Source: UBA4427 sp046351135
Lineage (GTDB): Bacteria; Myxococcota_A; UBA9160; UBA4427
DNA: 64,000 nucleotides
NCBI GenBank assembly: GCA_046351135.1
Contig: JAXLZA010000002.1
Span: 62,001-126,000 of the forward strand
Direction of reading: 5' to 3'
This document shows, in pieces, positions 49,336-57,524 of this stretch. Within the stretch, counting starts at the first letter, position 1. Every line of letters starts with the position of its first letter. Position numbers and translations under genes: made by a program. The notes below the pieces were generated by a model. The model ran no database searches. It was not told the origin of the DNA and worked only from the letters and a program-made list of their open reading frames with translations.

Positions 49336-50310
49336 TCAGCTTCGCGAGCGCAGCAGATGCTGCGTCGGACCGCGCCACGTTCGGTGCCGTCCCGCGACGG
49401 GCAGGTCGCGGTCCCACTCCGGCTCGGGGCCGAGCTCCTCGACGAGCCAGTCGATCAGCGCGCGCACCTTCGGCGAGAGATGCCGATTCTCCGGGTAGAC
49501 GGCGAAGACCGACGTGCCGGGATGCATGTGGTCGAGCAGCAGCGGGACGAGTCGTCCCTCGCGCACGTCGTCGCCGCAGATGTAGGTCGGGAGCGTGACG
49601 AGGCCGAGGCCCGCGAGGCCGGCGACGCGCAGCGCGTCGCCATTGTCGAAGGTCAGCGGACCGCGGACGGGGATCTCCTCCCCGGTCGAGAAGCGCCAGA
49701 GCTCGCTCGCGCCGCGATAGGTCAGGCAGGGATGGTCCGCGACCTCGGCGGGCGTTCGCGGCGCGCCGTGGCGCTCGAGATAGGCGGGCGACGCGCAGAG
49801 CAGCCCGCGGATCGGGCAGATGCGCCGGATGACGTAGCTCTGCTCGCGTGGGCGCTTGATCCGGATCGCGACGTCGATGCGCTCGTAGACGAGATCGACG
49901 ACGCGGTCGGTCGCCTCGATCTCGACCTTCAGGCTCGGATGGCGGACGAGGAATCGCTCGATGCGCGGGGCGATCTGGTGGACACCGAAGGACATCGGGA
50001 CGGTCAGGCGCAGGGTGCCGTGGGGCTCGGCCTGGAGCTGATGGATCGAGCGCTCGGCGTCCTCGGCCTCTTCGACGACCCGCCGGCAGCGTTCGTAGAA
50101 GACGTTGCCGGCCTCGGTCAGGCTCATGCGCCGGGTCGTGCGCAGCAGCAGCTGGGCCCCGAGGCGGGCCTCGAGGGCGGCGAGCTCCCGGCTGATCGAG
50201 GCCTTCGAGACGCCCAGGCGGCGGGCCGTGGTCGTGAAGCTCCCGGTCTCGACCAGGTGAGCGAAGATGACCATGCCTGCCACACTGGGGAAGTGCTGAT
50301 TGTTGCTCAT
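49336..50310 (-). CDS. LysR-family transcriptional regulator
   Basis: The protein has 324 residues from the ATG at 50310; an in-frame ATG at 50274 is an alternative. The winged-helix domain is clear (FAHLVETGSFTTTARRLGVS, then KASISRELAALEARLGAQLL, then RTTRRMSLTEAG), followed by the periplasmic-binding-protein-like effector domain (LRLTVPMSFGVHQIAPRIER). The subfamily is that of oxidative-stress or catabolic regulators (LTTR of the CrgA/DhcR type). It lies divergent from the small lipoprotein gene at 50398. An AT-rich promoter with a TTC-N11-GAA element lies in the 87-bp gap, which suggests autoregulation. Confidence 0.94.
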   Translation of the reverse strand: MSNNQHFPSVAGMVIFAHLVETGSFTTTARRLGVSKASISRELAALEARLGAQLLLRTTRRMSLTEAGNVFYERCRRVVEEAEDAERSIHQLQAEPHGTLRLTVPMSFGVHQIAPRIERFLVRHPSLKVEIEATDRVVDLVYERIDVAIRIKRPREQSYVIRRICPIRGLLCASPAYLERHGAPRTPAEVADHPCLTYRGASELWRFSTGEEIPVRGPLTFDNGDALRVAGLAGLGLVTLPTYICGDDVREGRLVPLLLDHMHPGTSVFAVYPENRHLSPKVRALIDWLVEELGPEPEWDRDLPVAGRHRTWRGPTQHLLRSRS

Positions 50311-50318
50311 GCGAAACG

Positions 50319-50347
50319 ATCATATCCGAATTCTTGTGTTGTTTGAA
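50319..50347 (-). promoter_or_regulatory. LysR-gene promoter with overlapping TTC-N11-GAA operator
   Basis: On the minus strand TTCAAA (50347-50342) and TATGAT (50324-50319) are separated by 17 bases, a sigma70-type layout. The predicted start of RNA is close to the ATG at 50310, so the leader would be very short. TTC (50331-50333) and GAA (50345-50347) on the plus strand form a T-N11-A LysR box that covers the -35 element. Confidence 0.6.
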
Positions 50348-50397
50348 AAGATCTGCCGCCCGATGTTCCGGATGCGCGCCCCTGAAAGGGGCACCCC

Positions 50398-50970
50398 GTG
50401 TCCAACGTTCCGATCCTGATCCTGGGCCTGGCCCTGACCGGGCTGGTCGCCTCGCTCGCCTGCGCGAGTCCCTCCCCGACGGGGGAGCTGCGGCCGGAGC
50501 TCGCCGCGCCGGCGAGGTCGGCCGAGCCGACGGTCCATCCGTCGATCGAGGCGGCCGTCGATGCCGCCTTCGCCGCGGCGGATCGGACGGCGGGGCCCGC
50601 CGAGCGCGACCGGCTGCAGATGGGGACGATCCGACGGGTCGAGGGGGGCTTCATCTGGCTGGCCCCGGCGCTCTCGTCGACCTCGATCGGCGCGATGAGC
50701 CCGATGCGGGTCCGGCTCCGCCTCGCGCCCGAGGACGTGGCGATCTACGGCCTCCACCCGCGCTCCGGCCTCGCCGACCTCGACCGCGCGAACGAGGGTG
50801 TGACCCGACCGGAGCGGCGGCTCGTCGACGAGCAGGACCCGCTCCACCGCCCGCTCTACGTCCGCACGCCGTCGCGCCGGGTCGTCCGCTACCCGGCGGC
50901 CCAGCCCGAGGCGGTCGAGTTCGTGCGCCGGGAGGAGGCCGAGGAGGGTGCCGGAGCGGGCCTGCGCTGA
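50398..50970 (+). CDS. Putative lipoprotein, unknown function
   Basis: The protein has 190 residues, starting with GTG at 50398 after AAAGGGGCACCCC. The N-terminus (PILILGLALTGLVASLACAS) is a signal peptide with a loose lipobox SLAC. The mature part has RLQMGTIRRVEGGFIWLAPA, then MRVRLRLAPEDVAIYGLHPR and a highly polar, Arg/Glu-rich end. The wording suggests an envelope protein with a small beta domain. I do not recognise the family. It is divergent from the LysR gene and 134 bp upstream of the SGNH gene, so it may be regulated by the LysR protein. Confidence 0.65.
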   Translation: MSNVPILILGLALTGLVASLACASPSPTGELRPELAAPARSAEPTVHPSIEAAVDAAFAAADRTAGPAERDRLQMGTIRRVEGGFIWLAPALSSTSIGAMSPMRVRLRLAPEDVAIYGLHPRSGLADLDRANEGVTRPERRLVDEQDPLHRPLYVRTPSRRVVRYPAAQPEAVEFVRREEAEEGAGAGLR

Positions 50971-51103
50971 GGCCCGCCGGAAGCCGGGGGGCGACCGGAC
51001 CGCGCTTGATGCCCATTGGGAAACCCAATAGGTTGAGCGCGCGGCCGGTCGCTCTCAGCTCCGCCCGCCGCTCTTCCGATCAGGAGGCGGGTGGAAGGAT
51101 CCG

Positions 51104-52663
51104 ATGGCACCGCAGTCCCCCGCACGCTCCGCCGACGCCGCCCTCCCTCGACCGCTCACCGCGATCGAGCGCCTGACCGCGCTCCACCTCGGGCGCACCC
51201 TCGGCCTGGGCCTCCTGCTCGCCGGCCTGCTCCAGTACGAGTCGTGGTCGTCGCGGGTCGTCCTCGGCCGCTGGTCGGTGCTCGCCGCGGCGGCGATCGG
51301 TCTCGTCGGGCTGCTCTTCCTCGCGAGTGCGATCCACTCGCTCGTCTGTGGGCGCCGCGCCCGCTCGTCCGGCGATGCTTCGCCCCGTGGCGCCGGCCCG
51401 GGCGTCGCGGGGGCACCGAGTCCGGCGACGATCTGGCTCGAGCTCGCGCTCCTCGTCTGGGGCGCGGCCTATCTCGTCGCCGCCCTCGACGATCCCGAGG
51501 CGGGCGGACGGCTGCTCGAGCTCGATCTGCTGGGCTCCCATTGCCCGCTCTCGATCGGCCTCGAGTGGCTCGCGCTCGCGGCGGCGTCGATCGGCCTCGC
51601 GAGCTTCGGCTGGCGCAGCCTGCGGCCGCGCGCGCCGGGGCTCTACCTGCTGCTGCTCTCGTGTCTCGCGCTCGCGGTCGTCGGCGAGGGGATCACGCGG
51701 GCGGTGAACGTGATCTTCCCCGAGACCCAGGGCTTTCCGACCGCGTCGACCGAGCTCTGGATGCGCCGCTTCGGCGATCTGAACGCCCTCGGCTACCGCG
51801 ACCGGGAGCGCGATCCCGCGAAGCCCGCCGGCCTGCTCCGCATCCTCGTCCTCGGCGACTCGTTCACCTTCGCGATGGGCGTCGATCGCCGCGAGGACCG
51901 CGTCTCCGATCTGCTCGAGCAGGAGCTCCCGGCGCGCCTCGGCCAGACCGTCGAGGTCCTGAACGCGGGCCGCCCCTACACCCACACGCTCCAGCAGACC
52001 GAGGCGCTCGACGCGCTGCTGCCCTACGAGCCCGATCTCGTCGTCCTGCTCTACGTCTACAACGACATCGACTACCTGCGTTCGAGCGATCGGCCGAGCA
52101 CCGCGCTCGGCGACGGGGGCTCGATCCTCGGCCGCCTGCATCCGATGCGGCTCGCCTATCTCAACTCGTTCCTCGTCCAGCAGATCTACCTGCGCGTGCG
52201 CCACGTCTACTGGAGCCTCGCGCCCGCCGACGCGAGCCCGGTCAGCGCCTACGAGGAGCCCGCCCTCGTCGAGCGCCACGTCGCCGACCTGCTGCGGCTC
52301 GCCGAGGTCGCCGGCTCGCGCGGGGCCGACGTCGTCGTCGTTCCGTTCAATCCCGCCTTCGCCCAGAGCGAGGGCGACCACCGCGCGCGCCTCGAGTTCC
52401 TCGCCCGGGCCCGCGCCGCAGGCCTCGTCGTCTGGCCCCTCGAGCACGTCTTCGACGGCGTGCCCTACGACGAGCTCATCGTGAACGCGATGGACCACCA
52501 TCCCAACGCCCGCGCCAACCGCATCCTCACCGACGCGCTCGAGGACGAGATCGAGCACTGGGCCCGCGCCCGCGCGGCGACCGCATCGGCCGTGGCCGTG
52601 ACGTCGTCCGCTGCGCCGACCACGGCCGAGCCGTCCCCGGCCGCTGCGGCGGCTGCGCCGTAG
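51104..52663 (+). CDS. Membrane-anchored SGNH-type hydrolase or acyltransferase
   Basis: The protein has 519 residues, with ATG at 51104 after GGAAGGATCCG. Five hydrophobic helices fill the N-terminal 220 residues (LAAAAIGLVGLLFLASAIH, LALLVWGAAYLVAAL, YLLLLSCLALAVVGEG and others). The C-terminal 270 residues form an SGNH domain: LVLGDSFTFAMGVDRR with the Ser, VLLYVYNDIDY with the oxyanion Asn, and MDHHPNARANRIL with the Asp/His pair. It resembles AlgX/AlgJ- and PatB-like periplasmic O-acetyltransferases or lipases fused to membrane helices. The stop TAG directly precedes the ATG of the GNAT gene (no gap), so the two are coupled. Confidence 0.88.
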   Translation: MAPQSPARSADAALPRPLTAIERLTALHLGRTLGLGLLLAGLLQYESWSSRVVLGRWSVLAAAAIGLVGLLFLASAIHSLVCGRRARSSGDASPRGAGPGVAGAPSPATIWLELALLVWGAAYLVAALDDPEAGGRLLELDLLGSHCPLSIGLEWLALAAASIGLASFGWRSLRPRAPGLYLLLLSCLALAVVGEGITRAVNVIFPETQGFPTASTELWMRRFGDLNALGYRDRERDPAKPAGLLRILVLGDSFTFAMGVDRREDRVSDLLEQELPARLGQTVEVLNAGRPYTHTLQQTEALDALLPYEPDLVVLLYVYNDIDYLRSSDRPSTALGDGGSILGRLHPMRLAYLNSFLVQQIYLRVRHVYWSLAPADASPVSAYEEPALVERHVADLLRLAEVAGSRGADVVVVPFNPAFAQSEGDHRARLEFLARARAAGLVVWPLEHVFDGVPYDELIVNAMDHHPNARANRILTDALEDEIEHWARARAATASAVAVTSSAAPTTAEPSPAAAAAAP

Positions 52664-53815
52664 ATGACGCCCGTCGATCGAAGCGCCGCCGCGCCGCCCC
52701 TCGAGGTGGCCTTCGAGCCGTGTCCGCCGGCTCGCTTCCGCGCCCTCGCGTCCGAGTGGCAGGTGCTCGCCGAGGACGCCGCCGAGGTGCCCTTCTTCAT
52801 GGGCAGCGCCTGGGTCGAGAGCTGGCTCGAGGTCTTCGGCGACGGGCTCGCGCCGCGGCTCTTCCGGGTCGCGCGGGACGGTCGCTGGCTCGGGGCCGCG
52901 CTCTTCGCCGAGCGCCGGGAGCGGCGCGGGCCGGTGCCCGTTCGCTGCCTTCATCTGCACACCTCGGGCGAGACGCCGGGGGAGGGCGTCTGCGTCGAAT
53001 ACGATCGCGTGCTCGCGCGGGAGGGGGAGGAGGCCGCGGTCGCCGAGGCGCTGGCGGCTCGGCTCGCGGCGAGCGGTGCCGACGAGGTCGTGGCGGGCGG
53101 CCTCACCGAAGCGGCCCTCGAGCTCCTGCGCCGCGCGCTTCCCGGCTGGGCCGAGGAGACGATGTGGAGCGCCGACCCCTACGTCGACCTCGCGGGGCTG
53201 CGCGCCGCCGGCGCCGACTACCGTCGCACCGCCCTCTCGCGCAGCACGCGCACCCTCGTCGGCCGGAGCCTGCGCGCCTACGAAGAGCTCGGCCCGCTCT
53301 CCGTCGAGGTCGCGGCCGACGTCGCGGCGGGGCAGGCGATGCTCGAGGAGCTCGTCGCCCTCCATCAGGCGGCCTGGATCGGCCGCGGGCGGGGCGGCGC
53401 TTTCGCCTCCCCCCGCAACCGCGCCTTCCACGCTCGCCTCGTCGAGCGGGCGCTGCCGGGCGGCGCGATCCAGCTCGTGCGGGTGCGGGCCGGCGACGAG
53501 ACCATCGGCCTCCTCTACAGCTTCGTCGATCGAGGCCGGGTCTTCTTCTATCAGTCCGGGCTCCGCTACCGCGACGAGAATCGCTTCCGCCCCGGCCTCG
53601 TCTCCCACGTCTGCGCCATCGAACGCTGCATGGCACTCGGGCTCGACGAATATCATTTTCTCGCCGGCGACGAGACGACGCCCCGCTACAAGGCCTCGCT
53701 CTCGAACGCCGAGCGCAAGCTGGCCTGGGTCCAGCTCCAGCGGCCGGGGCTCAAGACGGCGTTGATCCGTGGGCTGCGCAGCGTGAAGCGCCGGCTGGAG
53801 GCGAAGCATGGGTGA
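52664..53815 (+). CDS. GNAT family (FemAB/BioF2-like) acyltransferase
   Basis: The protein has 383 residues. It starts at the base following the stop of the SGNH gene. The fold is a double GNAT domain of the Acetyltransf_6 type: FRALASEWQVLAEDAAEVPF, then FMGSAWVESWLEVFG, and later AIQLVRVRAGDETIGLLYSF, RGRVFFYQSGLRYRDENRF, and YHFLAGDETTPRYKASLSNA. FemAB-like members transfer acyl or aminoacyl groups to peptidoglycan or lipid-linked sugars and are known in exosortase/EPS gene clusters. The 3' end overlaps the FAD oxidoreductase gene by eight bases. Confidence 0.88.
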   Translation: MTPVDRSAAAPPLEVAFEPCPPARFRALASEWQVLAEDAAEVPFFMGSAWVESWLEVFGDGLAPRLFRVARDGRWLGAALFAERRERRGPVPVRCLHLHTSGETPGEGVCVEYDRVLAREGEEAAVAEALAARLAASGADEVVAGGLTEAALELLRRALPGWAEETMWSADPYVDLAGLRAAGADYRRTALSRSTRTLVGRSLRAYEELGPLSVEVAADVAAGQAMLEELVALHQAAWIGRGRGGAFASPRNRAFHARLVERALPGGAIQLVRVRAGDETIGLLYSFVDRGRVFFYQSGLRYRDENRFRPGLVSHVCAIERCMALGLDEYHFLAGDETTPRYKASLSNAERKLAWVQLQRPGLKTALIRGLRSVKRRLEAKHG

Positions 53816-54956
53816 GGCGCAGGATCGGCGTTTCGACGTCGTCGTCGTCGGGGCCGGCATGGCCGGGGCGAGCGCGGCCTGCGGCCTCGCGGCGCGCGGG
53901 CTCTCGGTCGCCCTCGTCGATCGCAAGGCGCGCTGTGCGCCGTGCTTCAAGGCCGAGAAGGTCGAGCCGGACCAGGCGGAGAAGCTGCGGGCGCTCGGGC
54001 TCTTCGAGGCGGTGCGTCCGGCGCTGACGCCGATTCCGAGCATCGCGAGCGGCCATCGCGGGCGCGTGCTCTCGGTCGTCGACATCGAGCAGTACGGCTG
54101 CGACTACTGGGAGCTCACGAACGCGGTGCGCGACCGGATTCCGGCGTCGGTGGTCCAGCGCGTCGAGCGCGTCGAGAAGATCGACCTCGCGGACGAGGGG
54201 CGGCGCGTCCTGCTCGCGGACGGCTCGGTGCTCGAGGGGCGACTCGTCGTGCTCGCGACCGGCATCACGCCGGGCCTCGCCGCGGAGCTCGGACTCCGAT
54301 ACCACGACGTCCGGCGGCCCCACTCCCTCGTCTTCGGCTTCGACGTCGAGCTCGAGTGTCCGCCGCGGGACTACGCCTCGCTGACCTACTACGCCGAGGA
54401 CCTCGCCGCGCGCTTCGACTACGTGACGCTGTTCCCGATCGGCGCGCGCTGGCGCGCGAACCTCTTCACCTACGTCGAGCCGGCGGGCGGCGCCATGCGC
54501 GCGATCCTGCGCGCGCCGGGCGAGGCCCTCGCGAACGCCTTCCCGCGCCTCCCGCGGCTCGTCGGCCGCGTCACCGCGAAGGGTCGCGCCGAGGCCCAGG
54601 CGATCGATCTCTACCGGCTCGAGAGCCCGCCCGTCGACGGGCTCGTCGCGATCGGCGATGCGTGCCAGAGCGTGTGCCCGGCGACGGGGACGGGGCTCAG
54701 CAAGGTCCTGACCGACGTCGTCGTCCTGTGCGATCGCGCGCCGGAGTGGATGGCGACGCCGGGCATGGACGCGGGCAAGATCGCCGCCTTCTACGATGAC
54801 CCGCGCAAGCGCGCGAGCGACGCCCAGTCCCTCGAATGGGCCGAGCACCGCCGCAACTTCTCGACCCGCACGGAGCTGCGCTGGCGGCTCCACCGCGCCC
54901 GGACCTGGATCGAGCTCTATCTCGCGGGTCGGAAGCGCCGTCGCCTCGAGGTCTGA
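53808..54956 (+). CDS. FAD-dependent oxidoreductase, geranylgeranyl-reductase-like
   Basis: The protein has 382 residues, with ATG at 53808 inside the end of the GNAT gene. An FAD-binding dinucleotide fold is at the N-terminus (VVVVGAGMAGASAACGLAAR, then LVDRKARCAPCFKAEKVEP), and the FAD-ribityl motif is VAIGDACQSVCPATGTGL near 285-305. The CAPCFKAEK segment is unusual: a cysteine pair at a position where halogenases and PHBH-like hydroxylases have other residues. Relatives reduce isoprenoid or polyene double bonds, or hydroxylate aromatics. Coupling to an SGNH and a GNAT gene points to a role in making or modifying one lipid-like product. Confidence 0.9.
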   Translation: MGEAQDRRFDVVVVGAGMAGASAACGLAARGLSVALVDRKARCAPCFKAEKVEPDQAEKLRALGLFEAVRPALTPIPSIASGHRGRVLSVVDIEQYGCDYWELTNAVRDRIPASVVQRVERVEKIDLADEGRRVLLADGSVLEGRLVVLATGITPGLAAELGLRYHDVRRPHSLVFGFDVELECPPRDYASLTYYAEDLAARFDYVTLFPIGARWRANLFTYVEPAGGAMRAILRAPGEALANAFPRLPRLVGRVTAKGRAEAQAIDLYRLESPPVDGLVAIGDACQSVCPATGTGLSKVLTDVVVLCDRAPEWMATPGMDAGKIAAFYDDPRKRASDAQSLEWAEHRRNFSTRTELRWRLHRARTWIELYLAGRKRRRLEV

Positions 54957-54982
54957 TCGGATCTGCGCACCGCGCTCCGATC
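54955..54982. terminator. Weak hairpin between convergent genes
   Basis: GATCGGA (54955-54961) pairs with TCCGATC (54976-54982) across a 14-base GC-rich loop, 35 bp before the stop of the minus-strand deacetylase. No U-tract follows on either strand. It is a candidate 3'-end structure only. Confidence 0.3.
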
Positions 54983-55016
54983 GGGGGACGCGGCGCGAGC
55001 GCCGGGCACCGCCCGC

Positions 55017-55799
55017 TCAGGCCCGCCCGCGGCCGAGCTCGAAGGCCAGCTGGTCGGGATTGCGGTACCAGGGCGAGATCGGGACCCGCGCGAGATCGTA
55101 GGGATCCGCGCCGTCGCGGATCAGCCCACCGCAGCACGACAGGCACGTCCGGAAGCCCAGCTCCCGGACGACCGCGCGATTGGCCTGGGTCATGTTCGCG
55201 AGGCCGCCGTACGGATACGCGAAGAGATCGGTCCTGGAGCCGAGCTCGTGCTCGAGCCGGGCGCGGGACTCGCGCAGCTCGTGCGCGGTGCGTTGGGGAT
55301 CGATGCGGCCGAGATCGGCGTGGGTCGCGGTGTGGCAGCCGATCTCGAAGCCCATGTCGCGCATCTCTCGGACCTGATCCCAGCTCATCCACGGATGCGC
55401 CGCGCCGGCCTCCTCGTCCCAATGGGGCACGGCCTCGCTCCCGATGAACTCCGTCGTGAGGAAGAAGGTCGCAGGCAGGCCGAGGTCCGCGAGGATCGGC
55501 GCCGCCTCGAGGCGGTTGTCGAGGTAGCCGTCGTCGTGGGTGATGACGAGGCAGCCCTCGACGGAGCGCCCCGTCTCGAGGCGGGTCGCGAAGTCGGAGA
55601 GGGAGACCACGTCGAAGTGGGCCTTGAAGAACGAGCAGAAGCGGCGGTAGTCGGCGGGGCTCTTCGTGAGGGCGTCGTCGGCCGTGCGATCGTTCACGCG
55701 GTGAAAGGCCACGACGACGCCCGTCCGGCGCAGGCCGGAGCGGAGCCATCCCGTGCTTCGCACGACGCGACCACCGATCGTTCGGACGAGGGCCTTCAT
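55017..55799 (-). CDS. Polysaccharide deacetylase family protein
   Basis: The protein has 260 residues from the ATG at 55799 (site GGAGACGACG). NodB homology: LVITHDDGYLDNRLEA, in place of the usual TFDDG, holds the Asp; metal-binding CHTATHADLGR has the H-x3-H pair; YPYGGLANMTQANRAVV and the C-terminal CLSCCGGL follow. It removes acetyl groups from N-acetylglucosamine polymers or related lipid-linked sugars; no signal peptide is clear. It is convergent with the SGNH-GNAT-FAD cassette and is likely related to the same exopolysaccharide or cell-surface theme. Confidence 0.9.
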   Translation of the reverse strand: MKALVRTIGGRVVRSTGWLRSGLRRTGVVVAFHRVNDRTADDALTKSPADYRRFCSFFKAHFDVVSLSDFATRLETGRSVEGCLVITHDDGYLDNRLEAAPILADLGLPATFFLTTEFIGSEAVPHWDEEAGAAHPWMSWDQVREMRDMGFEIGCHTATHADLGRIDPQRTAHELRESRARLEHELGSRTDLFAYPYGGLANMTQANRAVVRELGFRTCLSCCGGLIRDGADPYDLARVPISPWYRNPDQLAFELGRGRA

Positions 55800-55824
55800 C
55801 GTCGTCTCCTCGAGGCGGCCGGGC

Positions 55825-56433
55825 TCAGGCCCGGGCGCTCGGCCGGGCACTCACCTCGGCGTGCCAGCGCAGCAGGTTCTTCTGGTCGGGCGTGGGCCGC
55901 AGCTTGACGACGCGGCCGAAGTCGATGCCGACCAGCGCGGTGATGTCGGCGATCGAATAGCGGTCGCCGGCGACGAAGCGCTGGCCCGCGAGCACGCGGT
56001 CGAGGAGAGCCAGGCTCTCCTCCGCTCGCGCCTTCGCGATCGCGCCGTAGTCGGGGACCTGTGGAATGCGACCCTTGAAGAAGTCCGACGTGTTCTGGAA
56101 GCAGAGGAAGACGCGGTTCGTCAGCTCGAGCTCGACCCGCCGGTTCCACATCTCGACGAGCGTCCGCTCCCGCACTCCGACGCCGAACAGCGAAGGCTCG
56201 GGCTGGATCTCCTCGAAGTAGCGGCAGATGGCGACGCTCTCGGAGACGCAGGTGCCGTCGTCGAGCTCGAGCACGGGGACCTGGGCGAAGGGGTTCTTGG
56301 CGCGGAACGCGGGCTCGAGGTTCGCCCGGGCCCCGATGTCGACCTGCACGGTGGGGATCGCGAGGCCCTTCTCCGCGAGGAAGATCCGGACTCGGCGGGG
56401 ATTGGGCGCCGTCGTGCTGTCGTAGAGCTTCAA
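55825..56433 (-). CDS. Glutathione S-transferase
   Basis: The protein has 202 residues. The TTG at 56433 is chosen since AGGAGACCCGGC precedes it and the domain starts at once (KLYDSTTAPNPRRVRIFLAE). Both GST halves are present: the glutathione-binding FAQVPVLELDDGTCVSESVA with its cis-Pro and Ser, and the C-terminal helical domain with FVAGDRYSIADITALVGID. The N-terminal catalytic residue is uncertain, with Ser or Asn at TAPNP. It belongs to the general bacterial GST group (YfcG/Ure2-like wording). It follows the hydrolase gene by about 40 bp on the same strand. Confidence 0.92.
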   Translation of the reverse strand: MKLYDSTTAPNPRRVRIFLAEKGLAIPTVQVDIGARANLEPAFRAKNPFAQVPVLELDDGTCVSESVAICRYFEEIQPEPSLFGVGVRERTLVEMWNRRVELELTNRVFLCFQNTSDFFKGRIPQVPDYGAIAKARAEESLALLDRVLAGQRFVAGDRYSIADITALVGIDFGRVVKLRPTPDQKNLLRWHAEVSARPSARA

Positions 56434-56475
56434 GCCGGGGTCTCCTGGTCGGCTTCGCATCCCGGGCACCGCCCG

Positions 56476-57360
56476 CTATGCGAAGCGTTCGATCTCGCCG
56501 GCGACGAGCCGGGCTCCGCGCTCGGAGGTCATCAGCGAGTAGTGGTTGAGGTCGTGGCCCTCGGCGAGGCGCAGGCCGGAGGCCTTCGCGAAGGTCCGCG
56601 CCATCTCGAGGGGGTAGTAGCCGACGGGCTCGTCCTCGAGACCGCGCTCGGCCCAGACGAAGGTCGCCGGCGAGGCGAGTCGGGTCACCGCCGTCCGCGT
56701 CTCGGCCCGCAGCGTGTCGAGCACGTCGTAGCGGAGCGACTCGAGGTTCACGCGGAAGCGCAGCTCGCCCCCGGCCTCCTCGAGCTCGTCGTCGATGGCT
56801 GCGACCAGCTCCGGCGTCCAGAGCTCCTCGTCGCGCAGCGCGGGATGGCGCCGCCAGACGGCGCGGTGCTCGTCGCGGCTCGCGAAGCGCATGCGGTAGC
56901 GCCGCATCGCGGGCTCGATCAGCGCGTCCTGGACCGCCGCCGGATCGAAGGACTCGGGCAGCGGCAGCGGCACACCGCCGTCGACGAGCACCGTCCCCCG
57001 CGCGCGCGTTCCCAGCCGCTCCGCCGCGTTCGCGGCGATGAAGCCGCCGAGGGACCAGCCCGCGAGGATCGGCCGCCCGACCGCGAAGTGGTCGGCGATC
57101 CGTTCGACGTCCGCGGCATGGGCCAGGAGTCCGAAGGGCGGTCCGACGGTCTCGCTCCCGTTCGCGCCACGATAGTCGGGGGCGATCAGTCGGACGCGGC
57201 CGTCGAGCGCGCGCGCGACGGCGGACCAGATCCGATGGGACGAGGTTCCGCCGTGGATCGCGATCGCGGCCGGGGCCTTCGCGTCGTCGGCAGGCCAGAC
57301 GCCGACCAGCAGCTCGCCACCGTCGACGGGAACCGTTTGGTGGACGAGGGATGCGTGCAT
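56476..57360 (-). CDS. Alpha/beta hydrolase
   Basis: The protein has 294 residues from the ATG at 57360; an upstream frame adds unstructured sequence. Signatures: AIHGGTSSHRIWSAVARAL, then LIAPDYRGANGSE, nucleophile elbow ILAGWSLGGFIAANA, and the His in GHDLNHYSLM near the C-terminus. It is an esterase, lipase or C-C-bond hydrolase of the alpha/beta family. The long cap region with SFDPAAVQDALIEPAMRRY is mostly helical. It is divergent from the Rieske oxygenase gene with 164 bp between starts, so both may share one regulatory region. Confidence 0.92.
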   Translation of the reverse strand: MHASLVHQTVPVDGGELLVGVWPADDAKAPAAIAIHGGTSSHRIWSAVARALDGRVRLIAPDYRGANGSETVGPPFGLLAHAADVERIADHFAVGRPILAGWSLGGFIAANAAERLGTRARGTVLVDGGVPLPLPESFDPAAVQDALIEPAMRRYRMRFASRDEHRAVWRRHPALRDEELWTPELVAAIDDELEEAGGELRFRVNLESLRYDVLDTLRAETRTAVTRLASPATFVWAERGLEDEPVGYYPLEMARTFAKASGLRLAEGHDLNHYSLMTSERGARLVAGEIERFA

Positions 57361-57524
57361 GCGCCGAGCATGGCGCAGGATCGATGGCGTTGCAGCGTCC
57401 CGAGAGCGACCGTCCATACTTGGTGTTCCGGTCCCAGTTGCCGGCTCGTGAACCCCATCGGCGTTCGTCGCTAAGCTCGACCTGCGCCCCGGCTCTTCGC
57501 CCGCGCCGCGCACGGAGCATCGGC

